Source: Venatoribacter cucullus (GTDB lineage: Bacteria; Pseudomonadota; Gammaproteobacteria; Pseudomonadales; Oceanobacteraceae). From it: a stretch of DNA of 64,000 bases. Where the stretch lies: assembly GCF_016132445.1 (NCBI RefSeq), contig NZ_CP046056.1:2728501-2792500 (forward strand), in the 5' to 3' direction. Positions 1-9,151 of the stretch are shown in pieces (positions within the stretch are counted from its first letter, which is position 1; each line of letters opens with the position of its first letter). Under the pieces are notes generated by a model. The model ran no database searches. It saw only the letters and a list, made by a program, of their open reading frames with translations, and was not told the origin of the DNA. Both the position numbers and the translations under genes were made by a program.

Positions 1-13
1 GTATTTCCGCCCG

Positions 14-3000
14 TCAGGGCAGGTACTCGCCCTCCGGAGTGATGGTGAACAGGGGATTGCCGTCACTAGATTCCTCTCGCCCTCCCAGAATCTGCCCATT
101 GTCAATGATCAGGGAACGAACAGTTGAGCCGCTGCCCGGGTTCCAGTTCAGCACAGTGCCGGTATCTCCGGAGGTTGCCCCATTCGCCACCGTAAACGCG
201 GCTAAGTAGTAACGCGTCTGGCCGCCGGCCTGAGTAAAGTAGCCGCCGGCGTAGAGCACATTATCGTGCACTGCGAGGGTTTCTACCCAGTTATTGGCGC
301 CCGGGTTCCAGTCCAGCAGGGTGCCCGGGGTGGCGACATTCGCCACCGTAAACGCGGCTAAGCGGTTACGCGTCTGGCCGCCGGCCTGAGTAAACCAGCC
401 GCCGGCGTAGAGCACGTTATTGTGCACAGCGAGGGTGCGTACCTCGTCATTGGTGCCCGGGTTCCAGTCCAGCAGGGTGGCGGGGTTGCCCGGAGTTGCC
501 CCATTCGCCACCGTAAACGCGGCTAAGCGCTCACGCGGCTGGCCGCCGGCCTCAGTAAACCTGCCACCGGCGTAGAGCACGTTATTGTGCACGGCAAGGG
601 TGTTTACCGAGCCATTGGCGCCCGGGTTCCAGTTCAGCAGTGCCCCATCAGCCAGCGAAAACGCGGCTAAGGTGTTACGCGTCTGGCGCGTCGGGCCGCC
701 GGCCCGAGTAAACTCGCCGCCGGCGTAGAGCACGTTATTGTGCACGGCGAGGGTGCGAACAGTGCCACTGACACCCGAGTTCCAGTCCAGCAGGGTGGCG
801 GTTTCCCCGGGGGTTGTTCCATTAGGCACACTAAACGCGACTAAGAACGCACGCGTCTGGCCGCCGACCATAGAAAACCAGCCGCCGGCGTAGAGCACGT
901 TATTGTGCACGGCAAGGGTGCTTACCGCGCTGTTGGGGCCCGGGTTCCAGGGCAACAAATTACCCTGACGATCGAATGCCGCCAGATAAGGCTGGGCCTG
1001 ATGGCGCCCACGACCGACTAAACCACCATCGCCGCCGGCCAGAATGGCTCCGGGGCTGACCGCCAGTGCCGCAATCCGACCGTCAACACCCGGGTTCCAG
1101 TCCAGCAGGGTGCCGGGGGTTGCCCCATTCGCCACCGTAAACGCGGCTAAGCGGTTACGCGTCTGGCCGCCGGCCAGAGTAAACTGGCCGCCGACGTAGA
1201 GCACGTTATCGTGCACGGCGATGGTTTCTACAGAGCGATTGGCGCCCGGGTTCCAGTCCAGCAGGGTGCCCGGGGTGGCGACATTCGCCACCGTAAACGC
1301 GGCTAAGCGCTCACGTGGCTGGCCGCCGGCCTGAGTAAACCCGCCGCCGGCGTAGAGCACGTTATTGTGCACGGCGAGGGTGCGTACCTCGCCATTGGCG
1401 CCCGGGTTCCAGTCCAGCAGGGTGGCGGTATTCCCAGAAGTTGCCCCATTCGCCACCGTAAACGCGGCTAAGTAGTTACGCGTCTGGCCGCCGACCTGAG
1501 TAAACCAGCCGCCGGCGTAGAGCACGTTATTGTGCACGGCGAGGGTGTTTACCCGGCCACTGGCGCCCGGGTTCCAGTCCAGCAGGGTGGCGGCATCTCC
1601 GGGGGTTGCCACCGTAAACGCGGCTAAGCGGTTACGCGGCTGGCCGCCGGCCTGAGAAAAGCTGCCGCCGGCGTAGAGCACGTTATTGTGCACGGCGAGG
1701 GTGTTTACCCAGTAATTGGCGCCCGGGTTCCAGTCCAGCAGGGTGGCGCTATTCCCAGAAGTTGACCCATTCGCCACCGTAAACGCGGCTAAGTAGTTAC
1801 GCGGTTGGCCGCCGGCCTGAGTAAACTCGCCGCCGGCGTAGAGCACGTTATTGTGCACGGCGAGGGTGAGCACCGTGCGATTGGCACCCGGGTTCCAGTC
1901 GGTCAGTTGCCCCAGTGCGTTGACATGCGCCAGCCGGGCGCGTGGCTGACCATCCACTTCGGTAAAGTTGCCACCCAAATACCACCCCCCCTGTCCATCA
2001 CTTGCAATGGCGAGTGCTGTTCCATTCACCAGCGGAAACGCCAGCGCATGCTCATTACCTGAGCCTGCCGGTGGTAATGCCGTGGCATTCCCTGTAGGCG
2101 CTGCAATGTGGGTAAAAGAGCCGCCCACATAGCGCACGTCGTTCAGCATGGCCTGGGTGAGCACCTCTCCGTTGAGTTGGGGCTCTGTTGGGGTTGAACT
2201 GGTCCAGCCGATCAGATGGCCATTTTTTTCCAGCGCCAGATACAGCGGTTTATTTTTGATCACATCGGGCAACACGAAGGGCGGCTGAACATTCAGGTGC
2301 AACGTTGCGCCATCGGCGGCGTAATGATCCAGATTGGTGGTCGGCTGAGTGGCAACATAAAGGGCATAATCGGCATCCGGTTCTTCCGGCCAGCTCAGTT
2401 GCAGATGCCGGAAAGGATCGCCGCTTGGCTCATCGGTGAAATAGGCCACACTGAGGTTGCCATAATGCAGTCGGGTGGCCCAGGGCGTTGCTGGTATGGG
2501 GGTGGCGCTGCGCTCATGGCTGATGAGCACCAGGCCTCTTCTTGGCAGTTCTGCAGTAACGGCCACATAGTATGTGGTCATATTGTTCAGGTTATCAAGG
2601 CGGTATTGCGTGAGCGGGGCGTTGAAACAGGTGCGCCCGCCCGTTTCATAGCTTGCAGGAACCTTGGGATCGATGTCCGGGCTGGTGGCGTGATAAATGC
2701 AATACCTCGAGACATCTGTATCTAGCACCGCCTGCCAGCTCAGATCGATCAGTGCGTCGCCGGCGCTGGCTGTAAACTGCTGCAATAGGTTGGTAAAGGT
2801 GGCGTTGATCTGACACGGCCCGGTCACAGGCCCGATGGTAAAAGTGTTGCCGCTCAGAGTGCCGTTACAGCCGGATACGGATGCAATGGCATAACCGGCA
2901 TCCGGTGTCAGAATCAGCGTGCCAGTGCTGCCATATCCGATGCTCTGGCTGGCCGGGGTAACAGAGCCACCATTGCCGGCGGTTGCGGTTACGCTGTACT

Positions 3001-4207
3001 GGTTCTGGCTGAACGTGGCCGTTACTACACAGGCGGCCGTCACCGGCCCGGTGGTAAAGGTGTTGCCGCTCAGAGTGCCGTTACAGCCGGAGACCTGATC
3101 AATGGCATAACCAGTATCCGGTATCACACTCAGCGTGGTGGTGCTGCCATGTCCGATGCTTTGGCTGGTCGGGGTAACAGAGCCACCGTTACCGGCGGCT
3201 GCGGTTACCTCATATTGATTCAGGCTGAACGTGGCCGTTACAGCACAGGCGGCTGTCATCGGCCCGGTGGTAAAGGTGTTGCCGCTCAGGGTGCCGTTAC
3301 AGCCGGAGACCTGATCAATGGTATAGCCAGTATCCGGTGTTACGGTTATGACGCCGGTAGCACCCTGTTGCACTTGTTGCCCGGAAGGTGATACCGACCC
3401 ACCAACGCTGGCGTTGGCGTTGATGGTGTATTGCACATCATCGGTTCGGGTGCTGAAGGTTGCAGTAATGTTGCATGCTTCGGTCACCGGCCCGGTGATA
3501 AAGGTGTTGCCGTTCAAAGTGCCGTTACAGCCAGATACGGATTCAATGGCATAACCGGTATCCGGTGTCAGAATCAGCGTGCCAGTGCTGCCATGACGGA
3601 TGGTCTGGCTGGTCGGCGTCACAGAGCCGCCATTACCGGCGGTTGCGGTAACGCTGTACTGGTTCTGGCGGAACGTGGCCACAACCTCACAGTTCCCAGT
3701 AGCCGGACTGGTGGTATAGGTGTTGCCGCTCAGGGTGCCGTTACAGCCGATGACCTGATCAATGGTATAGCCAGTATCCGGTGTTACGGTTATGACACCG
3801 GTAGTCCCCTGTTGCACTTTTTGCCCGGAAGGTGACACTGATCCGCCACCGATTGCGCTGGCGTTGACGGTATAGCGCTGATCTCCTGTCTGAGCGACGA
3901 AGGTGGCAGTAATGCTGCAGTCATTGTTAACCGGTGCGGTGATAAACAGATTGCCGTTGAGTGTGCCGCTGCAGCCATCAACCGAGCCAATATCGTACCC
4001 CGTTGAAGGCATAATGTGGATTTGGCCCTGCTGGCCCTGATCAAGGCTCTGTAACGGTGGGAAAACAGTGCCTCCAGCACCCGCAGTGGCGCTGACGGTG
4101 TACCGCGGCTGAGCATCGTTGCTGCTGTCGCTATCACTGCCGCCGCCTCCGCCACCGCACGCGGTTAATAACAGTAGCGATGAGAGTATAACAATGGCCG
4201 ATTTCAT
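14..4207 (-). CDS. Large repeat lipoprotein: six InlB/Flg_new-like repeats, Fn3-like middle, about 12 delta-60-like propeller repeats
   Basis: Predicted surface or periplasmic lipoprotein of 1397 aa; function unknown. The start at 4207 gives a lipoprotein signal (LLLLTAC, Cys17) followed by poly-Gly and has AGGAGA just upstream; a longer reading frame to 4333 lacks this. Residues about 35-460 hold six repeats of about 70 aa (GGSVTP, DTGYAI, GCNGTLSGNTF), each with two Cys placed so that a disulfide could form; they resemble the bacterial InlB B-repeat/Flg_new group. A fibronectin-like stretch follows (YCIYHATSP, TYYVAVTAE). The C-terminal half has about 12 repeats with LAVHNNVLYAGG, FTQAGGQ, LAAF and DWNPGA, like delta-60/DUF5122 propeller repeats. 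These are nearly identical at DNA level. Family-level recognition is mine; ligand and role are unknown. Confidence 0.8.
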   Translation of the reverse strand: MKSAIVILSSLLLLTACGGGGGGSDSDSSNDAQPRYTVSATAGAGGTVFPPLQSLDQGQQGQIHIMPSTGYDIGSVDGCSGTLNGNLFITAPVNNDCSITATFVAQTGDQRYTVNASAIGGGSVSPSGQKVQQGTTGVITVTPDTGYTIDQVIGCNGTLSGNTYTTSPATGNCEVVATFRQNQYSVTATAGNGGSVTPTSQTIRHGSTGTLILTPDTGYAIESVSGCNGTLNGNTFITGPVTEACNITATFSTRTDDVQYTINANASVGGSVSPSGQQVQQGATGVITVTPDTGYTIDQVSGCNGTLSGNTFTTGPMTAACAVTATFSLNQYEVTAAAGNGGSVTPTSQSIGHGSTTTLSVIPDTGYAIDQVSGCNGTLSGNTFTTGPVTAACVVTATFSQNQYSVTATAGNGGSVTPASQSIGYGSTGTLILTPDAGYAIASVSGCNGTLSGNTFTIGPVTGPCQINATFTNLLQQFTASAGDALIDLSWQAVLDTDVSRYCIYHATSPDIDPKVPASYETGGRTCFNAPLTQYRLDNLNNMTTYYVAVTAELPRRGLVLISHERSATPIPATPWATRLHYGNLSVAYFTDEPSGDPFRHLQLSWPEEPDADYALYVATQPTTNLDHYAADGATLHLNVQPPFVLPDVIKNKPLYLALEKNGHLIGWTSSTPTEPQLNGEVLTQAMLNDVRYVGGSFTHIAAPTGNATALPPAGSGNEHALAFPLVNGTALAIASDGQGGWYLGGNFTEVDGQPRARLAHVNALGQLTDWNPGANRTVLTLAVHNNVLYAGGEFTQAGGQPRNYLAAFTVANGSTSGNSATLLDWNPGANYWVNTLAVHNNVLYAGGSFSQAGGQPRNRLAAFTVATPGDAATLLDWNPGASGRVNTLAVHNNVLYAGGWFTQVGGQTRNYLAAFTVANGATSGNTATLLDWNPGANGEVRTLAVHNNVLYAGGGFTQAGGQPRERLAAFTVANVATPGTLLDWNPGANRSVETIAVHDNVLYVGGQFTLAGGQTRNRLAAFTVANGATPGTLLDWNPGVDGRIAALAVSPGAILAGGDGGLVGRGRHQAQPYLAAFDRQGNLLPWNPGPNSAVSTLAVHNNVLYAGGWFSMVGGQTRAFLVAFSVPNGTTPGETATLLDWNSGVSGTVRTLAVHNNVLYAGGEFTRAGGPTRQTRNTLAAFSLADGALLNWNPGANGSVNTLAVHNNVLYAGGRFTEAGGQPRERLAAFTVANGATPGNPATLLDWNPGTNDEVRTLAVHNNVLYAGGWFTQAGGQTRNRLAAFTVANVATPGTLLDWNPGANNWVETLAVHDNVLYAGGYFTQAGGQTRYYLAAFTVANGATSGDTGTVLNWNPGSGSTVRSLIIDNGQILGGREESSDGNPLFTITPEGEYLP
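130..1900. repeat. Near-identical direct repeats inside the lipoprotein gene
   Basis: About a dozen in-frame copies, spaced roughly 110-160 bp, each carrying the same blocks (for example aacgcggctaag, gccgccggcgtagagcac, ttattgtgcac). They encode the propeller repeats. Copies differ mainly at the loop codons and at length-variable linkers (ANGATSGNTATL versus ANVATPGTL). Confidence 0.85.
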
Positions 4208-4420
4208 TCCTTTCTCCTGACCAGGGCTTATTCCGGACGCAATAACGCCAATACCAGAAGCCGGTTCGTGGTGCCGGTCGTATCTGGTGAGCGAGATATT
4301 GCTGCGAGTGTTATGACAAAAGACTGCATCCATTCAGTTGCCGCAGGCGGCATGATGGGGGTGTAATCCTTTACGGGGGCGGAATGTAAACGAGCAATGG
4401 CAGTGATGCAAGAATGAATG

Positions 4421-4450
4421 GCACCGGTTGCTGTCATTGTGAACCGGTGC
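4421..4450. other. 9-bp inverted repeat after the SLC13 permease gene
   Basis: GCACCGGTT at 4421-4429 pairs perfectly with AACCGGTGC at 4442-4450 across a 12-nt loop. It lies 21 nt beyond the permease stop codon. No T-run follows on the minus strand, so it is not a clean intrinsic terminator. It may stabilise the mRNA end or act as a weak terminator. The rest of the 4208-4470 gap shows no gene. Confidence 0.45.
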
Positions 4451-4470
4451 ACAGCGGAGTGTTGCTGATA

Positions 4471-6237
4471 TTACAGCGGCCACAGCACCAGCAGCACCGC
4501 GATGGTGGCAGCACCAATAAGGATATTCATGGGCACGCCCACGCGCAGGAAGTCGCTGAATTTATAACCGCCCGGGCCGTACACCATCAGGTTGGTCTGA
4601 TAGCCCAGCGGCGTGGCGAAGCTGGCCGAGGCGGCCATCATAATGGCGAAAATAAAGGGCTCCGGTGTGACGCCGGCTTTTTCGGTAATTTCAATCACAA
4701 TGGGCACCATAATCACGGCGGCGGCATTGTTGGTAATCACTTCAGTCAGCAGGGAAACCGCTACATAGGTCAGCACCAGCATCAGCCAGGGGCGGTAATC
4801 GCTCAGGTGCACAATGTTGCCGGCAATCCAGGCCGCCACACCGGTTTTTTGCAGCGCAGCTCCTAAGGCAAAAGAGGCAGCAATGGTAATAATCACGGTC
4901 AGATCGAGGCTGCGCTCGGCCTGGTTTACATTCAGACAGCCGGTGATCAGCATCAGGCCGGCACCCACCAGCGCGGCATTGAGCATGGAAATCACATTGC
5001 AGCCGGCCAGCCCCACCACCGTCAGCAGAATAAACCAGGCCAGATAGGCGCGGTTATGGCGCGGGGTTTCTTTGCCCAGGTCATTCACCAGCAAAAAGTC
5101 TTTGTTAAAGCGCTGACGACTGACGAACGCCGGCCGCGCTTCCAGCAATAAGGTATCGCCGGCCTGCAACTTAATAGAACGCAGATTGCCCTGCACCCGT
5201 TCGCCGTTACGCGCTACCGCCAGCACCACCGCACCGTAACGGTCGCGGAACTGGGCATCACGAATGGCCTGACCAATGGCCGCACAGTGCGGTGACACCA
5301 CGGCCTCCACCAGGCAACGCTCGGCGCGCTGTTTACTGAGGGCGTTATCGTTTTCCAGCGCCGACGGCACAATGCCGTTAATGCGCAGCAGTTCAGAAAT
5401 GGCTTCGGTATCACCGGCGAACACCAGCCGGTCACCGCCCTGCAAAGGTTGCTCAGAGGCCACCGCCGTCAGTACCGTTTCGCAGCGCTCAATCTCCACC
5501 AGATACACCCGCTCCAGCTCGCGCAGGCCGGCTTCTTCAACGGTTTTGCCCACCAGCGGGCCATCGCTGGCCACCGACACTTCGAGGGTAAATTCGCGCA
5601 GGTTGGTAAAGGCTTTCTTATTGCTGCGGTCGGGCAGCAGACGCGGAAATACCAGCCACATAAACAGCAGGCCAACCAGTGCCACCGGCAAACCGACGGC
5701 GGTAATGGAAAACAGCGACAACCCATCACGGCCGGTGAGCGCCTGATACTGGCCATTCACCACCAGGTTGGTGCTGGTGCCGATTAAGGTCAGGGTGCCG
5801 CCGAGAATGGCGGTATAGCTGAGGGGAATCATCAGCTTGGATGGGGCAATGCCGATTTTCTGCGACCAGCTGTTAATGGCCGGAATCATGGTCGCCACCA
5901 CCGGGGTGTTGTTCAGAAAGGCGCTGAGAAACACCACCGGGCCGAAAATCCGCAGCATGGCCGAACGCAGAGTACCGGGCGACCCCAGTAAACGGTTGAC
6001 CAGAATATCGATACCGCCCGAGCTGTGCAGACCGGCGGCCACCACAAACATCGCCGCCACGGTAATGAGGCCGCTGTTGCTGAAACCCGCCAAAGCCTCA
6101 GCGCTGGTCAGAATACCGGTGGCACTGAGCAGGGTCAGGGCCGCCATCATGGCAATATGCGGCTGCACGCGGGTAAAAATCAGCGTCAGTAACACACCAG
6201 CAGTCAGAGTAAGAGCAAACCAGCCTTGCCAATCCAC
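4471..6237 (-). CDS. SLC13 family permease with two TrkA-C (RCK_C) domains
   Basis: Inner-membrane anion or dicarboxylate/sulfate-type transporter (588 aa) of the SLC13/DASS class, with a cytoplasmic RCK_C pair inserted between the two membrane halves. Seen: about six hydrophobic segments before residue 190 with FLNNTPVVATMIP and SYTAILGGTLTLIGTSTN, two RCK_C modules at about 210-370 (EVSVASDGPLVGKTV, EAVVSPHCAAIGQAI), then a second membrane half with TNNAAAVIMVPI and SFATPLGYQTN. The paired TN motifs are typical of SLC13. I chose GTG at 6237 because GAGGA lies 7 nt upstream; the in-frame ATG at 6270 has no visible ribosome-binding site. Substrate cannot be read from the sequence. Confidence 0.85.
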   Translation of the reverse strand: MDWQGWFALTLTAGVLLTLIFTRVQPHIAMMAALTLLSATGILTSAEALAGFSNSGLITVAAMFVVAAGLHSSGGIDILVNRLLGSPGTLRSAMLRIFGPVVFLSAFLNNTPVVATMIPAINSWSQKIGIAPSKLMIPLSYTAILGGTLTLIGTSTNLVVNGQYQALTGRDGLSLFSITAVGLPVALVGLLFMWLVFPRLLPDRSNKKAFTNLREFTLEVSVASDGPLVGKTVEEAGLRELERVYLVEIERCETVLTAVASEQPLQGGDRLVFAGDTEAISELLRINGIVPSALENDNALSKQRAERCLVEAVVSPHCAAIGQAIRDAQFRDRYGAVVLAVARNGERVQGNLRSIKLQAGDTLLLEARPAFVSRQRFNKDFLLVNDLGKETPRHNRAYLAWFILLTVVGLAGCNVISMLNAALVGAGLMLITGCLNVNQAERSLDLTVIITIAASFALGAALQKTGVAAWIAGNIVHLSDYRPWLMLVLTYVAVSLLTEVITNNAAAVIMVPIVIEITEKAGVTPEPFIFAIMMAASASFATPLGYQTNLMVYGPGGYKFSDFLRVGVPMNILIGAATIAVLLVLWPL

Positions 6238-6428
6238 GGCCAAATCCTCGGGGTTTTTGCAGGCTGGCATAGTAGAGCAGGCTTAAGATTACAAAAAAGA
6301 ATATAAATTTATTAAATTAGACCCCAATGGAATAAAAAATAGCTTTGCCAGTCCGCCTACTGGCGCTTTTTACAAATTCGGCCAAGATAGCGCCCTTATT
6401 AAGATTCTCTGCAAGCAAGGAAGTCATT

Positions 6429-7334
6429 GTGAACAGCATCGCCCTCTCCCGGCCACTGGCCGTGGTGAAAACCATGCGCGGCAACTTTTTACTGCTGCCG
6501 CCGGTGTGCATTGCCCTGGGGTTGGCCACCAGCCTGCAGGCCGGGGCGGGTATGGACTGGCTGATGCTGGGGCTGATTATGCTGGGCGGCGTACTGGCGC
6601 ACGTCAGTGTAAACATGCTCAACGAGTATCAGGACTTCAGCAGCGGGCTGGATTTCAACACCCGCCGCACTCCCTTCAGCGGAGGCACCGGCGCCTTACC
6701 GGCGCAACCGACCGCGGCCCGCCTGGTGCTGGCCGGCGGCATTGTTACCCTGCTGTTGGTGATTGCTATTGGTCTGTTTTTTATTGTCCGCAGCGGCTGG
6801 AGCATTCTGCCCTTCGGCCTGCTCGGTGCCGCGTTGATTGTGCTGTACACCGGGCCGATTAACCGCAACCCGCTGCTGTGTCTGATTGCTCCGGGGCTGG
6901 GTTTTGGCGTACTGATGGTCGCCGGTAGCCATTTATTGCTGGCCGGCAGCGTCGACAGCCGTGCCTGGCTGGCGTCCTTACTGCCGTTCTTTCTGGTGAA
7001 TAACCTGCTGCTGCTGAACCAGTTTCCGGATATCGACGCCGACCGTCAGGCCGGCCGCTACCATGCCCTGATCGCCTGGGGCGTTAAGCGCTCAGCACAG
7101 ATCTTTACCGGCTTCTGGCTGGCCGCGATTGCGGTGGTGGTGGGGGGGATTCTGGCTGGTTTATTCCCGGCCGCATCCTGGCTGACCCTGATCGGTCTGG
7201 CACCGGGCGTGGTGGCGGTGCGCGGGGCGTTCGTGCAGGGCGCGGCACTGGGTGAGCACCCGCCCTATCTGGCCGCCAACGTAATCTGTACGCTGCTCAG
7301 CCCGCTGATTCTGGCGTTAACGCTGTTGTTGTGA
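6429..7334 (+). CDS. UbiA-family prenyltransferase (MenA-like)
   Basis: Integral-membrane aromatic prenyltransferase of 301 aa. Two Asp-rich motifs of the family are visible: NEYQDFSSGLD (about residues 60-70) and NQFPDIDADRQAGR (about 195-210), which in the family bind the Mg-diphosphate of the prenyl donor. Several hydrophobic helices surround them. The GTG start at 6429 has AAGGAA about 7 nt upstream; in-frame extension to 6345 adds residues with no family character. The sequence resembles 1,4-dihydroxy-2-naphthoate prenyltransferase (MenA) more than UbiA, but no other menaquinone gene is in the window, so the acceptor is left open. It is convergent with nudE, 3 nt apart. Confidence 0.75.
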   Translation: MNSIALSRPLAVVKTMRGNFLLLPPVCIALGLATSLQAGAGMDWLMLGLIMLGGVLAHVSVNMLNEYQDFSSGLDFNTRRTPFSGGTGALPAQPTAARLVLAGGIVTLLLVIAIGLFFIVRSGWSILPFGLLGAALIVLYTGPINRNPLLCLIAPGLGFGVLMVAGSHLLLAGSVDSRAWLASLLPFFLVNNLLLLNQFPDIDADRQAGRYHALIAWGVKRSAQIFTGFWLAAIAVVVGGILAGLFPAASWLTLIGLAPGVVAVRGAFVQGAALGEHPPYLAANVICTLLSPLILALTLLL

Positions 7335-7337
7335 CAC

Positions 7338-7901
7338 TTACAGCGGCGTGCCGCTGAAGCGGCCGGCCAGAAACTCCTGGGTTAAGGCCAGCGCCGCAAT
7401 GGCGCGGCCTTCGGTGCAGTCTTCCTGGGCGTACAGTTCGTGCAGACGCTCCAGCGACCAGGGCACCAGTTCCAGCGGCTCGGGTTCATCCCCTTCCAGC
7501 TGCGACGGGTACAGATCACGCACCAGCACCACATCAATGCCGCTTTTCATATAGCTTGGCGACAGGCTGAGTTTTTTCAGCCAGATAAACTCGCGTCCGG
7601 CGTAGCCGATTTCTTCCTGCAGCTCACGGTTGCAGGCATCGCGCAGGCTCTCACCCAGATCAATGGCGCCTTTCGGCAGGGTTAAGGTGTAATCCTCGAT
7701 GCCGCCGCCGTACTCACGGATCAGAGCCACCGTCTTATCGTCCAGCAGCGCCACCAGCATCACCGCGCCGGAACCACCGGGCACCAAACGCTCATAAGTC
7801 CGCTCAACCCCGTTGCTGAAACGCAGATCAAAAGACTCCACCCGGAACAGGCGGCTCTGGGCTACAACATGCCGTTGCAGAATTTCAGGTTTTTTATGCA
7901 T
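7338..7901 (-). CDS. nudE: ADP compounds hydrolase NudE (Nudix)
   Basis: Nudix hydrolase of 187 aa that in E. coli cleaves ADP-ribose, Ap3A and NADH. The Nudix box is intact: GAIDLGESLRDACNRELQEE followed by IGY, matching G-x5-E-x7-RE-x2-EE-x-G. N-terminal KPEILQRHVVAQSRLFRVE and C-terminal YAQEDCTEGRAIAALAL are typical of NudE. The start at 7901 has GCAGGG upstream; the longer frame into the yrfG region is spurious. It is divergent from yrfG with a short shared gap. Members of this neighbourhood (nudE, yrfG, hslR, hslO, pckA) also cluster in E. coli. Confidence 0.9.
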   Translation of the reverse strand: MHKKPEILQRHVVAQSRLFRVESFDLRFSNGVERTYERLVPGGSGAVMLVALLDDKTVALIREYGGGIEDYTLTLPKGAIDLGESLRDACNRELQEEIGYAGREFIWLKKLSLSPSYMKSGIDVVLVRDLYPSQLEGDEPEPLELVPWSLERLHELYAQEDCTEGRAIAALALTQEFLAGRFSGTPL

Positions 7902-7946
7902 GGCTACCCTGCTTACAATGTCGGTCTCGCACCGGAGTATAACCCT

Positions 7947-8603
7947 ATGAGTCTGCCTGACTGGCAACAAATTGATACCGTGCTGCTGGATATGGACGGC
8001 ACCTTGCTCGACCTGCATTTTGACAACTATTTCTGGCTGGAGCACCTGCCGGCCCGCTATGCCGAGCACCACGGCCTGAGCGAAGAAGAGGCCCTGAGCG
8101 AGCTGAACAAAAGCTTCGTTGGCCTGCGCGGCACCCTCAACTGGTACTGCCTGGATTTCTGGACCGACCTCACCGGCCTGCCGGTGGCCGAACTGAAACG
8201 CGATGTGCAGCATAAAATCGGCTTCCGGCCGCACGTCCATGATTTTCTCGCCCGTCTGCGCGAGCTGGGCAAGCGCACGGTGATTGTTACCAACGCCCAC
8301 CGCGACAGCGTGCAATTAAAAATGGAGCGCACCGGCCTCGATAAACTGGTCGACCGGGTGATCAGCTCGCACGATTACCGTGAACCGAAAGAAAGCGCCG
8401 GCTTCTGGGACCATCTGCACCGTGACGAAGCCTTCGACCCGGCCCGCACGCTGCTGATTGACGACAGTCAGGCTGTGCTAGAATCCGCCGCCCGCTGGGG
8501 CATCGGCTGGTTGCTGACCATTTTCCATCCGGACAGCCAGAAAACCCCGCAGCGCGGCGGGCAATTTCCGGGCATTGATCATTTTGATGAGTTGGAATGG
8601 TAG
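7947..8603 (+). CDS. yrfG: GMP/IMP nucleotidase YrfG (HAD family)
   Basis: HAD-superfamily 5'-nucleotidase of 218 aa; the E. coli orthologue dephosphorylates GMP and IMP. Motif I is VLLDMDGTLLDL with the nucleophile and acid/base Asp, motif II is VTNAHRD, motif III/IV is EPKES then LLIDDSQAVLESA. ATG at 7947 with GGAG upstream fits the family start (MSLPDWQQIDTVLLD). Located divergently from nudE and upstream of hslR/hslO as in E. coli, but igaA (yrfF), which sits between nudE and yrfG in enterics, is absent. Confidence 0.88.
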   Translation: MSLPDWQQIDTVLLDMDGTLLDLHFDNYFWLEHLPARYAEHHGLSEEEALSELNKSFVGLRGTLNWYCLDFWTDLTGLPVAELKRDVQHKIGFRPHVHDFLARLRELGKRTVIVTNAHRDSVQLKMERTGLDKLVDRVISSHDYREPKESAGFWDHLHRDEAFDPARTLLIDDSQAVLESAARWGIGWLLTIFHPDSQKTPQRGGQFPGIDHFDELEW

Positions 8604-8618
8604 TTTTTTGAAGGTTAA

Positions 8619-8742
8619 GCGTTCAGGGTTGAGGGTTTGGCGTGCTCCGCAGAAAATCTTAACGCTTAACGCTTAACGCTTAACGCTTAACGCTTAACGC
8701 TTAACGCCGAACGCCGAACGCCGAACGCCGAACGCCGAACGA
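8619..8742. repeat. Heptanucleotide repeat element A (upstream of hslR)
   Basis: A 40-bp core (8619-8658) is followed by seven copies of TTAACGC (8659-8707) and then four and a partial copy of CGAACGC (8708-8741). The core differs from 57751-57790 at one position by eye. Part of the core is complementary to the array, so a hairpin is possible. The array stops about 7 nt before the hslR start codon, so hslR's GAGG ribosome-binding site abuts the repeat. Confidence 0.85.
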
Positions 8743-8748
8743 GGCACT

Positions 8749-9150
8749 ATGACCGACAGCAACAACAAAATCCGCCTCGATAAATGGCTGTGGGCGGCAC
8801 GCTTTTTCAAAACCCGGGCGCTGGCCAAAGACGCTATCGAGGGCGGCAAGGTGCATTACGAAGGCCAGCGCTGCAAGGTCAGCAAAACCCCGGAACTGGG
8901 TGCCAAACTGACCATCCGCCAGGGTTTCGATGAAAAAACCGTCATTATCAAAGCCCTGTCCGGTCAGCGCCGCGGAGCCGCCGAAGCGCAGCTGTTATAT
9001 GAAGAAACACCCGCCAGCATTAAGGCCCGTATGGACGCCGCCGAGCACCGCCGTATTATCCGCGCCAGCCAGCTGGTGCCCGACCACAAACCGAACAAAA
9101 AAGAGCGCCGCGACCAGCGCCGCTTTGAACAGATGAACCAGGATTACTGA
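8749..9150 (+). CDS. hslR: Ribosome-associated heat shock protein Hsp15
   Basis: S4-domain RNA-binding protein (133 aa). In E. coli Hsp15 binds stalled 50S subunits carrying nascent chains and helps recycle them. The S4 domain is at residues about 7-65 (IRLDKWLWAARFFKTRALAKDAI, GGKVHYEGQRCKVSKTPELG), followed by a basic tail (DHKPNKKERRDQRRFEQMNQ). It is one base from hslO, so the two are surely co-transcribed. The translation-initiation region is directly preceded by a heptamer array, which could affect expression. Confidence 0.92.
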   Translation: MTDSNNKIRLDKWLWAARFFKTRALAKDAIEGGKVHYEGQRCKVSKTPELGAKLTIRQGFDEKTVIIKALSGQRRGAAEAQLLYEETPASIKARMDAAEHRRIIRASQLVPDHKPNKKERRDQRRFEQMNQDY

Positions 9151-9151
9151 T

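Noticed and set aside
4208-4333. N-terminal extension of the giant lipoprotein to 4333
   Set aside because: It would bury the lipoprotein signal, and the ATG at 4207 has a good ribosome-binding site.
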